From: Irineochytrium annulatum
Lineage: Eukaryota; Chytridiomycota; Chytridiomycetes; Chytridiales; Chytridiaceae
Length of the DNA: 40,928 nt
Reading direction: 5' to 3'
Assembly (NCBI GenBank): GCA_027600665.1
Contig: JADGJL010000114.1
Location: 1-40,928 of the forward strand
The notes beneath the pieces are model-generated. The model was not told the DNA's origin. It made no database searches and saw only the letters and a list, made by a program, of their open reading frames with translations. Below, piece after piece: positions 1-10,605 of this stretch. Numbering within the stretch: position 1 is the stretch's first letter; every line of letters begins with the position of its first letter. A program made the position numbers and the translations under genes.

Positions 1-1
1 G

Positions 2-225
2 AGGGTTGGGAGGGTTACGAGGGACGCTGAGTTGGCGAGACATGCGGGTTCGTGCGTTGTGTTTCGTAGCAGCGGAGTCTGAAACACTGATCTAATTTTT
101 TTTTTCAATTTACAGCCCGCAGGATCTCGGTTGCCCGCTTCTCCGTCGCCTCAGCGGTTAAGGATCTACTCCGGACATACGAGTCGATCGTTGACGGCAC
201 GTCATACAAGATGATTGAGCACTGA
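2..225 (+). CDS. 3' end of an unidentified gene (partial)
   Basis: Two exons can be joined: 2-47 and 116-225, with a 68-bp intron (48-115) that starts GTTCG and ends in a T-rich tract and TTTACAG after a CTAAT branch-like site. The join keeps the frame and gives a smooth Ala/Arg-rich helical C-terminus that contains DAELARHAARRISVARF and ends in YKMIEH before TGA at 223-225. Codons end mostly in C or G, as in the neighbouring real genes. The gene begins to the left of the window. I do not recognise the family; about 51 residues are visible and no domain can be named. That it is coding is an inference from frame, splice signals and composition. Confidence 0.55.
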
Positions 226-722
226 TCATCATTTGATTGTGGTTTTTCTGAGTTACGGCAGTTCTTGCATTGTGTTATCATTAATACTTTTAGTTGTATT
301 GTCCTTGTGTTCACGTCCCACCGAGTAGCGGAAAGACCCTCATTGATATTATGATTAGTCTGTAGTGCTTCGTTGCCACAGGATCTGGGTCTTGCCTCTA
401 AGTCTTCCTTTTCCTTTTTTTCATTTTTTTTCTTTTTGGATGTTGTTCGTTCCCCTTTTCCAGTGGCTGCGTGCTCGTTCTTACTACATCTCTCCTCTAC
501 ATTCTACATGTGTCCAGCGTTAATTTTAATAAAATTTAAATTGTCACTTCATGAAGGATGGCGTCAAGAGGGTGAAAGCCCTATGCGAACCTACAAGGGT
601 ATTACAGTCTTCTTTTCTCTCCCTCAGCAGAATAGCGTAAGAATGTTTCTGAGCCATCTTTCTGCACAACGTGGAAATCCAATTACTTCATGGTTGATCA
701 GAAGTGGTGTTGACAAACCCAC
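226..722. other. Intergenic stretch
   Basis: This lies between the stop of the left-edge gene and the RMC1 start. It is AT-rich, with long T runs at about 412-437, and presumably holds the 3' flank of one gene and the promoter of the next. I see no RNA gene or repeat. The open frames here are shadows of low-complexity sequence. Confidence 0.5.
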
Positions 723-3433
723 ATGGCCGTCACCTATTCCCAGATCGTGGATGAGCTGATCTCGGATGAGGACAGCGTGGTGTTCGACGCCGCCCAAAGC
801 GCCGTTATCGTCATCAACCAGAACAGGAAGGTCGACATCGTCCCTGCGAGGGCAGCCAAAGACCGCGTCTCCATCCCGTTAAGGTGGCTCTTCCCGCCAA
901 CTCACACGCGCCTAATGCATTGAAGGACAGCGTCAGCGCCAAGGGATACATCCGGAATGTGAAACTATCGTCCCAGAACGCCTATATGGGCGTCCTCCGA
1001 TCCGCCAAGACGCTGGTGAGGCTTGGGATTAGTGGAGGAAGCGGAGGAAGCGCGTTGCCTCATGCGCACCTAGGAGATACACCGGCTGAACGGCGACGAG
1101 GCACAGCTGGTGACGGAGGTGACGAAGGACGCGAAGCCGTCCGACGCGATCTTGGGGTTCGAGTGGACATATGACTCGGAGATGATAATCATTACGGGGG
1201 ACGCGATTGATTTCTATCAGGTAACCATTTGTGGGCTATACTTATTAAACCATGAGATAACGCGTATTCAAAATTAGTTTAGCGAGAACCGAAAGATCTT
1301 TGTCTTGCGGAAGACGGTGCATTTGTCTGTGAATTGGTATATTTACTCCGTGAGTGCTTTGATTCCTTGCAAACGCTTATGGCGTTTTTGTGTACGTCTG
1401 CAAACAGCACCTCCATCACGTCGTCATCGTCTCAAACGTCGCCCAATCGTTGTTCCTCTTTCATATCAAGCGCACATATACAGCAACACCCCTTCCCAAC
1501 GTCAAGCTCGATCCAAAGCGGTTGCAAGGAGATCCTAGAGCGCCTATCCTGAAGAAGAACATCTCGTTGTTCTCATTGTACGCTACTCCTTCCAATTGTG
1601 TGCAGTTTCTGATTAGCATGTAGATACGACCGACTGTACTGCTCTTACGTTGATACGACGGCATCATCCGCAATATTGCATTTGTATCGGGTCACGAAGG
1701 TGGCGGTGAAGCTCGAGTACGTTTTGAATTTGGAGGAGCCCGGGAGTTTCATCGTCTCGTCTGTGGACAACCTGCTCGTGGCCCATAATCTGTCGACAAA
1801 GGTTTTTAAATCTGGTTGTTTTAAGCTGTGTTGAACGTTGTGCAGAAATTCTCCATCTTTGACGTCAAGGCGTCGACGACGCCGGAGGAGAAACGGGCTC
1901 AGGTTGTAAGAGCCGAGCCTTTGCTTAAGCAGGTGATGGAAAGTACCACGGAGCAGCATTTATGTAGGATTTACCCTAAAGTTACACTTGGTTTACCTGC
2001 GATGACAGACATCGACGGCTGGCTCCCTTTCGTCCCCAACTTCATCTTGAGCCTCTCCTCCGGCGAGTTGTTCGAAGTCGCCATTAACCTCTCCGAGGTC
2101 GTCGCCGAGATGACGAAGGCGGCATCTCGGTTCTCTCCGCCTGAGATTATTGAGCTCTTGCTCCGCAGGAAGGACGACCGAGTTGGCCGTTTATTGATCG
2201 AACTTTTAAAGGCCTTGATGGTGAGGCGGACAGAGCTCTCGATCTTGCGCCAATCGTTTGACCTCATCAATAACGCCATCGGGGCGTCGCTTTTGACCAG
2301 GGGGCGCGATTTAAAGCCGACAATAAAAACGTTGGTGTCCGATTTACGTTTGACCACTTGCTGACTTGCAGCATCCGACTAGTGACATGCGGAGAGCAGC
2401 CTCGTCGTCATCTATCGCAACGAACGTAACCCGGAATGCCTCGCGGAACTCCTCACCAGCGCGGCCGCCCCGGTCAAAGCACAATTCTCATCCAGGGTCG
2501 ACACTTCTTGATGCAATAAGCGGTTCGACCTCGCTACCTTCTTCTACCTCGCCGAGCCCCGTACCACCGGAGCTGAAAGAGCCACCGCCAGCAGACGCAA
2601 TGCTTGGGCTGGAGGATATATACAACCTCCTGTTCAAGCCGATATCGGAAGAAGAGGTGCGTGAATGATGGTTTTTATCAGGTGATGCGACTTCTAAATA
2701 TTAAAGCGCCTGTCAGGTGGTCCCCGCTGACTATCTCGCCTCCTGTCTCCTCGAGTACATCGGCTCGACCGCCCGCCTTAGCCTCCCAACTCTCCACCTC
2801 TGCTCCGAGCTCCTCGCCAGCGTCTTGATCCGGACGCGGTCGGCCGCGACATTGCACCAGCTCATCCGGGCTGGCGTGATCCCGGACTCTGTCGGGGTTT
2901 CGCGGATACTTATCTTGGCTGGGTCCGCGAGACCTAAGCCGCCGTGGCCTGGCGGGTTGCAGTGCGGTATCGACATGCTTGCAAGGATTGGGATGGATGA
3001 GGACGTTGTCGAGGCGCTGGTTGGGACTGGCAAGGTTTGTTTGAGCAAATTTGCCAATCTGCAGGTGTTAATGCACATGTGACAGGTGCTTGAAGCCCTC
3101 CGCTATGCCATTTCGACCAACACGCTCCGATCCTTTCCAGTCTCGTTCTTCCTCGAGCCCGCCCACACGTCCGGCAACGATACGCTGTTTTTAAACGTCT
3201 ACAAAGCGCTCGAGGACGCCGGCATCCTGCCGCCAGAGGGAGAGGAGCAAGATGATACCTCCTCGCTTTCCGCCAGTGGCATCTCTCTAGGCGACAGTGT
3301 CGGCATCGGGGTCGGCGGGATCATCGGCACCGTAGGCGGAATTGGGAGTTTTGGGGATCCGACGGGGCCGGGTAGATATCTTAGCATTTACCGGGAGCTT
3401 TGGGGGGAGGTGGTTGAGATGGAGGGTCTTTAA
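723..3433 (+). CDS. RMC1: RMC1-like (Mic1/C18orf8) regulator of the Mon1-Ccz1 Rab7 GEF
   Basis: Exons: 723-883, 931-1015, 1074-1220, 1278-1349, 1408-1577, 1624-1801, 1846-2334, 2372-2656, 2717-3034, 3086-3433 (750 aa; human RMC1 is about 657). RMC1 is the third subunit of the metazoan Mon1-Ccz1 complex that activates Rab7 on late endosomes. The N-terminal half fits its WD-like propeller: DEDSVVFDAAQ, ILGFEWTYDSEMIIITGD, HLSVNWYIYS and SFIVSSVDNLLVAHN follow the human order closely. The C-terminal Mic1 helical domain starts near residue 510 (GLEDIYNLLF) and includes DEDVVEAL and VLEALRYA. A Ser/Pro-rich insert lies at about 445-505, and a Gly-rich stretch follows FLNVYKALE near the C-terminus. 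All introns are 37-60 bp and every junction keeps frame. The start at 723 gives an N-terminus of about human length. Together with VPS16 and FAB1 downstream it belongs to the endolysosomal system. Confidence 0.85.
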
Positions 3434-3627
3434 GAGGGGCTGCAATTGAACAAGTCGGTGGTTGCATTGACATAGCTGCTATAAATCCGGATTTATTAGC
3501 CAATCCTACATTAATGATAATAATTGCAACCGACACAGTAAATGCAATATAATTTTTTACAGTTTCTAAAAGCGATTTATTTCAATTTAAGAGCCTGTGC
3601 TGCATTTATAAAACGAACGAGGGGGAA

Positions 3628-4858
3628 TTAAACGCCGCTGAAGTTCTTGAAAGGAGAGGCGCTGGTAGTGGGGCCCAAAGGAGTGACGTCTAAGCATACA
3701 TGTCAGTGCGCACGACGCACAAGAATTCGCACAATCGACTCACAGGCAGCCGTCAAGCCTCCATCAACTAAGAAGTCCGTCCCCGTGACAAATGACGACT
3801 CATCGCTGGCAAGGAACAGAGCCGCGTAGGCCTGCTCGATAGCCTCACCGAACCTCCCCATCGGGTTGTGTACGAGCCGGCGCTCCTTCTTCTCCTCCGT
3901 GTTGAGGAAGTCCATCAAGAGGTTCGTGCGGAGCGGTCCGGGGCAGAGGGCGTTCACGCGGATGTTCTCGCGCGCGTGGATAACGGCTAGCTCGCGCGTC
4001 ATGGCGAGGACAGCGCCTTTAGAGGTCGTGTCTGTATGGGTGTTGGGATGAGCGTTTAGACGTGTGAGATTGCACAAGGGCAGCGGAGACGTACAGGCCA
4101 GCTGGGGAGTCGCCGCACCAAGGAGGGCAACAAAGCTTGCAGTGTTGATAATGGACCCGCCGCCTGCGCGCCTCATCTGAACAGAACGGCGAATTTAGGC
4201 ACCGTATTTTCGCCAATTGCAGGCGCCAATGAAATTCAATTACCGCAGGGATGGCGTGACGGCAACCCCACCAAACACCCTTTACGTTGATGTTCATGGT
4301 CAGGTCCCAGACCTTCTCCTCCGTCGTGAGGGCGTTGTCATCATCCGAGTGCATGATACCGGCGTTGTTGAAGATAATGTTCAGTTTCCCTGATAACAAA
4401 AAGAGAAACATCCAGCATTATCAGCAAAGAAGGGATCACAACTATCCCTTAATAACTCTTCCGAGTAACTCACCAAAAGTTTTCTCCGTCAGCTCAACAG
4501 CCGCCTTCACCTCCGCCTCCTTGGAGACGTCCACCTTTACCGAAATGGCCTTACCCTTGCCATAGTCGGCTGCGATCCTCTCGACGGTCGCATCCGCGGC
4601 GGCCTTGTTAATGTCGCAGCAGACGACCTTGCATCCCTCCTTTGCGAAGAGGACGCATGACTCGAAGCCGATGCCGCTGTTTGAATTAAAGGCGTTTAGA
4701 AAAGCAGTTCCGGGGGTGTGCCAGTGCGACTCTCCGGGTGACCTTCGCATCGGCCTCGGACCCTCGCAAACAGATCGGGACAGGGAAGATCAAGGACAGC
4801 TCACAGCTCACCTCCCCCCGCCTGTGATCAAGGCGACCTTTCCCTCGAGACGGCCCAT
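3628..4858 (-). CDS. Short-chain dehydrogenase/reductase (SDR)
   Basis: Exons on the minus strand: 4858-4812, 4676-4474, 4389-4244, 4176-4095, 4031-3744, 3689-3628 (275 aa, typical of classical SDRs). The Rossmann cofactor motif TGGGSGIG is at 12-19, and Asp37 after strand 2 (VVCCDINK) suggests NAD(H) preference. NNAG is at 91-94, catalytic Ser146 in IINTAS, and Tyr160/Lys164 in YTTSK, which is created exactly across an intron. The PGPLRT segment follows. The last intron (3743-3690) is inferred because splicing restores an SDR-like ending, GGLTAAYVTPLGP, before a natural C-terminus; reading through gives an unrelated tail. The first intron (135 bp) is long for this window. The substrate cannot be told. 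The gene faces away from the duplicated segment to its right. Confidence 0.85.
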
Positions 4859-5260
4859 GGTGAGTTAAGACACGAAGCCGGACAGGGTTGCACGAACACG
4901 ATAAATGCAATCGGTGGGAAAGGTCCGACAAGGCTTGTGCACGACATGTTCTGCACGTGTCCACCCACAGAGCTCCCAACGACCTTGTCAGGCATTTACA
5001 TGTACGGACGCGGGCTTGGGACTTCAACCATTTTTGCGAGCGTAAGGTTGTTTAATATCTTATCAGTTTATTCCTTTCCTCTTCCCTATCGCGAGGGGTG
5101 CGGATAATCCTTTACCTCGATGGTTCTGCCTTGTGCTCGCATGGCGACGTGCTCGATAGTTTGGCGGGCGGGACAACAGCTTGCGTCTGGCCATCGAGGT
5201 CGTTCATTAGTAGAGAGATTCGGCCGTTCTGGGTGTGAACTCCAAGGCGTAAACATGGGG
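4859..5260. other. Intergenic stretch upstream of the SDR
   Basis: This is about 400 bp between the SDR start codon (read leftward) and the first base of the duplicated segment. It presumably contains the SDR promoter. I see no gene, RNA or repeat in it. Confidence 0.4.
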
Positions 5261-6284
5261 ACAGATCATCATCAGTACACAAATACTGCAATCCTCAACT
5301 TCAATCCATAATCTACTCACCTTCCATCAATAACCATGCTCGCCACCACCAGCGTCGCGCCCTCGCCCTCTCCGTCGGCCACCTTCACCTCGGCCAACCC
5401 CTTCCAAAGAACGACGACCGCGGCAACAACGCGCTCTTCTGTCCCATCGCCGTCCCCTCACAGCGCGACCCCTGCCGTCTCTTCGTCCGCGGCTTCGACA
5501 TCACCGGCGTCACGACCGAGGTCGTCCTCACGATCAACGACGGCATCAAGAACGCCTGTGACACGCGTCCTCGCGCTCGTCGACACAGTGCGTCAGCTGC
5601 GTGTGGATATTCACGAGCGTCACGGCCCACCGCACTTGCACGGTCTATTCCAACCTGAACCTGCCCTCGAACAAGACGAGCGCGTACGACGTCAACAACG
5701 CCGTCGGCATTCAAAAGCTTGCAGACGGCCAATAATCCGCCGGCGGGCTCGACCATCCCAGTGCACTGTTGATGACCAGGCTGGCAGCAAACATGATCCG
5801 AACTGCGGCTCTGGGCCCCTCTTGGTCAAGCCGGACAACACGCAGATCTGCTAATGAGTCACGAGCTATCCCGCCTGCGCTGTACTGCAATGCTCATTTC
5901 TTTTACCTGTGGCTTCCGTTATCACAAGCTGCTTTATTTTTGCATATTGCAATCTTTAGGCGCACTATTTATGATAGCAGCATTTCCAACATTACACGAG
6001 TGTTTCTTCATATCCGGCCTGTTGCAACTTTCACCAACAGCCTTTACTGGTTAATACGTCGAACTTACCCTTCATGCACTAGTGCCCGAATGCTCGTCAT
6101 TTAATACATAGCTGGCCGTGGTCCTGACTGTGAAAATGTTTGGCATGAGCAAACAATTTACTTTATGAGAATGATAATAGCGCTGAGCACTTCGTTTGTC
6201 TGAATGAAGGCATTTCCTGGATGCACAGATTGTTTGTAGAGTAAATTAATGGTTGATGATCTCCTGACTGCGTACCTGCCTACG
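5261..6284 (+). repeat. Duplicated segment, copy 1 (inverted partner at 23105-23816)
   Basis: By eye this segment aligns along its whole length with the reverse complement of 23105-23816. Shared blocks include ACAGATCATCATCAGTAC at the left end, a pyrimidine-rich leader, the start of the gene (GCGTCGCGCCCTCGCC), a 3' block around TAGCAGCATT and CCAACATTACACGAGT, AACTTTCACCAACAGCC, and TGACTGCGTACCTGCCTACG at the right end. Copy 1 is longer because 5391-5706 (316 bp) is missing from the partner. Many single-base differences show the duplication is not recent. I see no terminal repeats, target-site duplication or transposase, so this looks like a segmental duplication rather than a transposon. 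Confidence 0.85.
5336..5852 (+). pseudogene. Decayed gene for a Cys-rich, probably secreted protein (copy 1)
   Basis: An ATG at 5336 opens a frame of 172 codons, but the protein-like signal jumps between frames. From about 5407 another frame has strong C/G third positions and reads LFCPIAVPSQRDPCRLFVRG then VVLTINDGIKNACDT. After about 5580 a third frame reads TCTVYSNLNLPSNKTS and ends in a TAA at LADGQ, where copy 2 has TAC. A final block ends VKPDNTQIC. The conserved cysteines and an NKT glycosylation site suggest a secreted protein. Frame changes, plus a stop that copy 2 lacks, argue for a pseudogene; I found no intron set that repairs all of them. The family is not recognised. Confidence 0.6.
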
Positions 6285-6481
6285 CAGCTTAGTAAGTTTA
6301 AACATAGAGTAAGGCCAAGAGGAAAACATATAAAAGCTTGCGCTTAGAAAGGTGAGGATAGCGGGAGTTGAAGTAATCGCGACTTAGAAGTACATCCGTT
6401 TCTGCCAGATAATTATGAAGATAATTGCGACTTCTGCGGTTGGAACAACACGAGGAGCGATTGCGATAACGAACGAAGTGA

Positions 6482-8007
6482 CTAAAGCTTTGCACCACCC
6501 TTTTTAAAGTACTCCATCATGACTTTCGCGACCGTCTCGAAGTCTGAGAGCTCCACATAAACCTGCGCCGAGAGCCTGGCCCACCACTTGCCTCCGTGCT
6601 CGCCGATCTGCGCCGCAATCTTCTTTTCCATCATCAGCTTTTCCTGCAGGACCTTCAAGAACCTCTTATCGACGTTCGAAGGAATTCGGACGTTAACCAT
6701 AGCGGGGATGAGACCGTCCCCGCCAGTGACCTCTTTCCCCTCCAACCGCCCGCGCATCACCTCCGTTCCCCACATGTCCGCCACCAGCCTCCCACCGGCG
6801 ACCGCCAGATCGTGGCAATACCGCATGATGGCCTCTTCTCCACCCAGCCATCGCCGGAACCTAATGGCCTCCGATACACTGAGGAAGCTACTCGGATCGA
6901 GCGTGCCTACCCAGTGGAACGCCTGCCTCCACTCGAGGTCATCCCCGACGGCGCTCGAGACCGCGGGCGTGATGGTGCCGCGCCAGTTTGGGTGAATGTA
7001 GAGGACGGCGGCGCCGCGGGACGTGTGGAACCACTTGTGGAGGTTCGAGACGACCATGTCGGGCTGAAAGTCTGGGCCGAGGGGTATGGGGATCTGGCCG
7101 ACGGCGTGGGCGCCGTCGATAATGGTGAAGATGGAGTGAGAGCGACAGAGGCGGACGAGTTGCTGGAAGGGGTTGATGACCCCGGGAATCGACTGTGAAT
7201 AAGGGGGTGAAATGTCAAGCAAGAGCTACATCGCATGTTAAACAGCCAGTTACCGTGATCAAATCAAAGATGGCGACGGCCACGTCGCCACCATCGCGCT
7301 TCTCCTTTAGGATGGCGGCCTCGACGCAACCTAGGAGGTCGCGCTCGGAGATTGGGAAGGCCACCTCCACGTTCAGATGCTCCAAGTTGCCCTCATTGAT
7401 CACTGTATAGTCCGTGGCACGATTCACGTACGGATAAACAGTGGATAACGTCAGGATCTTTCTCTTCCTCCCTGTCAGCGAAAACAGTAAGACATAGCAA
7501 GAAACAAAGTAATGCAAAGTATGACACCATTCAGCAGCGGCTTCTTTCCCTGCCTCGCCAACACGCCTCGCAACGACCTGAGTCCTGCGTTCACGCCTGT
7601 GGTCGCGTTCGTGCAAAATACCACATCGTCCTTCGTCACCTTCCCGTCCCAAAGATAACCGCAGAGATCCTCCAAGGCCTGGTCGAGGCAGTTGAAAATC
7701 TGCCATTTGTAAAACATGTCCGGGTTGGATTCGATCTATTAAAGTAAAGGTAAGAAACCGAAGGGCGCTGGTGGTAACGGGCGGCAAAGAACTCACGCGT
7801 TCCATCCACGCGCGCTGATATGCCGACACCTGGCGCGGGACTGTTCCGAAGGAGCCATGGTTCAGGGAGAGGTACCTGGTGGATTGGGGTCAGGAACTCC
7901 ACAGCCGCAGTCTACACAGCCAATGTCACTCACCCGTCCTCCAGGGCGAAGTATTTCCTTAGCTGATGCCCGAACGGCGGCGGGAGTGGGAGGCCTGTGG
8001 TGGTCAT
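6482..8007 (-). CDS. PLP-dependent class V aminotransferase, isopenicillin-N-epimerase-like
   Basis: Exons: 8007-7934, 7875-7797, 7735-7528, 7471-7254, 7192-6482 (429 aa). It is a fold-type I PLP enzyme of the class V aminotransferase/cysteine desulfurase superfamily. The N-terminus reads YLSLNHGSFGTVPR, typical of the epimerase-like subgroup. FCTNATTGVN forms the cofactor phosphate region, ILTLSTVYPYV follows, then IIDGAHAVGQ with Asp219 for the pyridine nitrogen and SNLHKWFHTSRGAAVLY with the Schiff-base Lys246. FHWVGTLDPSSFLSV is also diagnostic. All four introns (56-61 bp) keep frame. Fungal members are often called isopenicillin N epimerases, but I see no beta-lactam genes here, so the true substrate is unknown and the name gives fold and mechanism only. 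Confidence 0.88.
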
Positions 8008-8715
8008 CGCTGCTCCTGTAGGATGCCGGGTTATGATTTTTGACCTCGTGCCTGTGGAAGAGTCACAGGAATCACAACAATACCCTGGCCAAGTTGATCA
8101 GCCCACATCGATCTTCATAAAAGAGAATTGCCAAGCTTCAATACGCGGACTTCCAAGACGCGCCGTCATTTCAGCTCCTTCACCTGTTGCAGCAACAGGT
8201 GCCCGTTGCTCGTGCACCATCATAATCCGTTTTCGCCCATGAGCGCCCCTAAGTATTTGTAATCTGCTTTCAGCTAATGGCGAGTTGAGCTCAACACGGT
8301 CAATCGTCTCGTGTTAATGAACGTAAAATGATCCTCTAAATATTATGTTTTTACATGAATAACAGAGTTGGTCATTTCTATGATTAAGGATTGCCTGGAC
8401 CTCGATTGCAATATTAAAGAGGTGAACGTTATTGTGCGGCTTTGCTGTCAATAATGTTCAGTCTCGGTTTTCTGCATCGCGCAAAACCTCCGAAGATCAC
8501 AATCTCGGAGGCATGAACGCGTTCAGGCGGCCGCGTTGATGGTGCAGGGCTGTCGGCGCTTTACCCAAGAGTCTTTTACAAGTGAGGTAATGATGGTGGT
8601 CCTTTCTTTCGGCTTCGTTCCGGTTGTTGGGGATGATGTGCGTCACTGGGACTGACATCCCGGGGCGTATTGAAAGCACTGGGCTCCAAGAACTTTATGC
8701 GGACCGTGCTAGACA
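8008..8715. other. Intergenic stretch
   Basis: Upstream of the aminotransferase start and downstream of the possible small gene at 8716-8904. Composition drops to AT-rich around 8250-8480. I see no convincing ORF, tRNA or repeat. The aminotransferase promoter should lie near 8010-8200. Confidence 0.4.
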
Positions 8716-8904
8716 CTAGACATGTCTCTGACCCTTTTTCTCTTCCAACTCTTGCATTTTTTTACTTTGTTCGTGGCGATAATGAAGAAGACTGACGTTG
8801 AATTCTGCTTCCGCTGGTAAATTATAGCTTTTAAGATTGTAAGTATCGGGTTCTTGGACAGGAGGGTAGGTGCTTTCCGAGGCTCCATTTGCGTTTCTTG
8901 CCAT
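8716..8904 (-). CDS. Possible small protein (62 aa), unknown
   Basis: ATG at 8904-8902, stop TAG at 8718-8716. The peptide begins MARNANGASESTYPPVQEPD, continues through YNLKSYNLPAEAEFN and ends in a charged helical tail, KMQELEEKKGQRHV. It looks protein-like despite A/T-richer codons than its neighbours. Upstream on the minus strand a GTAAGT donor (9038) and a CTAATAACAG acceptor (8933-8932) would form a 106-bp 5'-UTR intron, which supports a transcript. No family is recognised, and length alone does not exclude a chance ORF. Confidence 0.35.
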   Translation of the reverse strand: MARNANGASESTYPPVQEPDTYNLKSYNLPAEAEFNVSLLHYRHEQSKKMQELEEKKGQRHV

Positions 8905-9084
8905 AGCGTTATGTTTGGCTTGTGCATACACCTGTTATTAGTTCTTTTGTACTCGCATCGTCCCCACATTCAATAACAACATGATATGCAACGTGAATAT
9001 ATTACATTGTGAAGAACGATACGGATAATCGCACTTACTTTACAGTCCACCAACAGTAACAATCACCCGCCCTTATCCTTCTTG

Positions 9085-10605
9085 TCACGTAATGCCGATA
9101 GCCTCCAAGAATGGTTCCACAAGATCAAAAGCCAGCTTCCTCCTGAGCCTATCTACCTCCGCCTGTCCCCAACTCCCACCACCATCGCTGCTCCCAACCA
9201 CCTCGCCCGCTATACGCCTCGCAAACATACATACAAACACCCCACAGCTGCCCCCGTCCATCTGTCTTGGATCCCTCTGCCCGCTCGTCGCGATCTGCCA
9301 CCGCCCCGTATCCCACGCCTCCGCCGGTGACGAAGGCAGGATCTTGTCGACCCACTCGTCTTGGAGGTAGTGAAGAAGGTGGTTCAGGATTGCGGTAGAT
9401 GTGGTGGACCGGAGGCTGTCGTGGTAGGTCAGGCGGCCGGTGGTGATGTCGATGGCCGCCATGGACCAGTGGGAATTGCCGCGGTTGATGGGCACGCAGA
9501 CCCGGTCGTAGGCAAAGACGCCTCGCGGTGTCTTCCGAGTCCATCTTCTCACACGAGTGTAGTCGTATTTCCCACCCTGTACGAGTGTTGTGTAGAAGAA
9601 GGTTGACATGAATTTGACTTTAGGATGTCGTTGACCCATCAAGTTCAAATATCTTAGTAAAAGCAGTCAGCGACCAACACGAATAGCTCGAGTTGCTTTT
9701 CAAGCTTACCCGTTGATTGCCTCATCGTTCAACCACCCTGCAGGCGTCACCACCTCCCTCAACAGCGCCGCCGTCACCGGTACGCCCATGATCTCCACAA
9801 CAGCCCTATCCTGCTGCCCCCTCAACGCCTCCAGCGCGTTCTCCGCCTTATCCTCCAGCACCAGAACCACACCTCCCTCCGCCGCGGCTCGCGATCTCCT
9901 TTTCGCGGCGCCCCGCGTCACCCTCCCCGAAGCCGTCCGCGGCGCCGTGTGGTCCAGGAACTGCTGCAGCGCGGCCTCCTGCGACGGCGTGCACTCGTAC
10001 GACGACAGCAACGCGAGCGTCCGATCGGACGTGGTGCGGATCGTTGGAGGGAGGAGATCTGTTGGCGCCGCGCCGGTAGAGGCGGAACGCGGGGAGGCCC
10101 GTTTCGACGGACGGGGTGGAACGTTCTCGTCCTCGTCGTCGTCGGAGAGGACGATAATGACCTCGCCGTCGTCTCGTGCTGCTGCCGCGCGAGACGGAGA
10201 CGGCGTCGGTTTCGGTTCCGGCTCCGTCAGATCGATGCATTCGGGCTTGACGGGCTGATCGGGTTTGGTCGGTTTGGTCGGGACTGGGACGTGCGATGCT
10301 CGGGGTCCCCGAGTTCGCTTTGTTCCGTATGTGACGAGCTTTCCAGATTGCAGGCAACGGAGGTTTGCCGGGGCGGTGGCGGCGGGGATGCGATTCTCCT
10401 TCTCGACGGGTGTTGGGGTGATAAAGCCCATGGGGGACAACAACGCCGCATGAGCTTCCGGTTCGGGTGATCCGTCGACAACGACAATCGACGAATCGGA
10501 ATGACGCTGCTGATGGGTTCCCTTGGGCGCCTCCTCCTGGCTGGTGCCGGGGCGGTCCCTGACAGAGAGCCGCTGGATCCCTAGGATGAGATCAGGAGAG
10601 TCCAT
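9085..10605 (-). CDS. Ulp1/SENP-type SUMO protease (C48 peptidase)
   Basis: Exons: 10605-9710 and 9652-9085 (487 aa); an in-frame ATG at 10692 would add 29 residues but lies 7 bp from the NUF2 start, so 10605 is preferred. The C-terminal 200 residues are the peptidase: WLNDEAINGYLNLM (the join spans the intron), then FFYTTL, His360 in GNSHWSMAAID, Asp377 in YHDSL, oxyanion Gln429 and nucleophile Cys435 in DGGSCGVFVC. These enzymes mature SUMO and remove it from targets in the nucleus. The 280-residue N-terminal region is disordered and acidic. It carries three motifs of SUMO-interaction type: SIVVVDGSPE (near 10475-10500), ECIDLTEPE (near 10220-10245) and EVIIVLSDDDEDE (near 10129-10167). It is divergent with NUF2. 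Confidence 0.88.

Noticed and set aside
5336..5854. Intact 172-aa protein from the open frame at 5336
   Set aside because: The frame turns into Ser/Thr/Arg-rich low complexity, while codon bias and Cys-containing protein-like sequence sit in other frames; copy 2 supports decay.
6596..7198. 200-aa plus-strand ORF opposite the aminotransferase
   Set aside because: The minus strand encodes the clear PLP enzyme with its lysine motif; the plus frame is a shadow.
6482..8007. Beta-lactam biosynthesis gene (isopenicillin N epimerase)
   Set aside because: Only the fold family is supported; no ACV synthetase or IPN synthase is nearby, so no pathway was claimed.
9713..10470. Long plus-strand ORFs opposite the SUMO protease
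   Set aside because: They are antisense shadows of a GC-rich, Pro/Ser/Asp-rich coding exon and have no domain or splice support.
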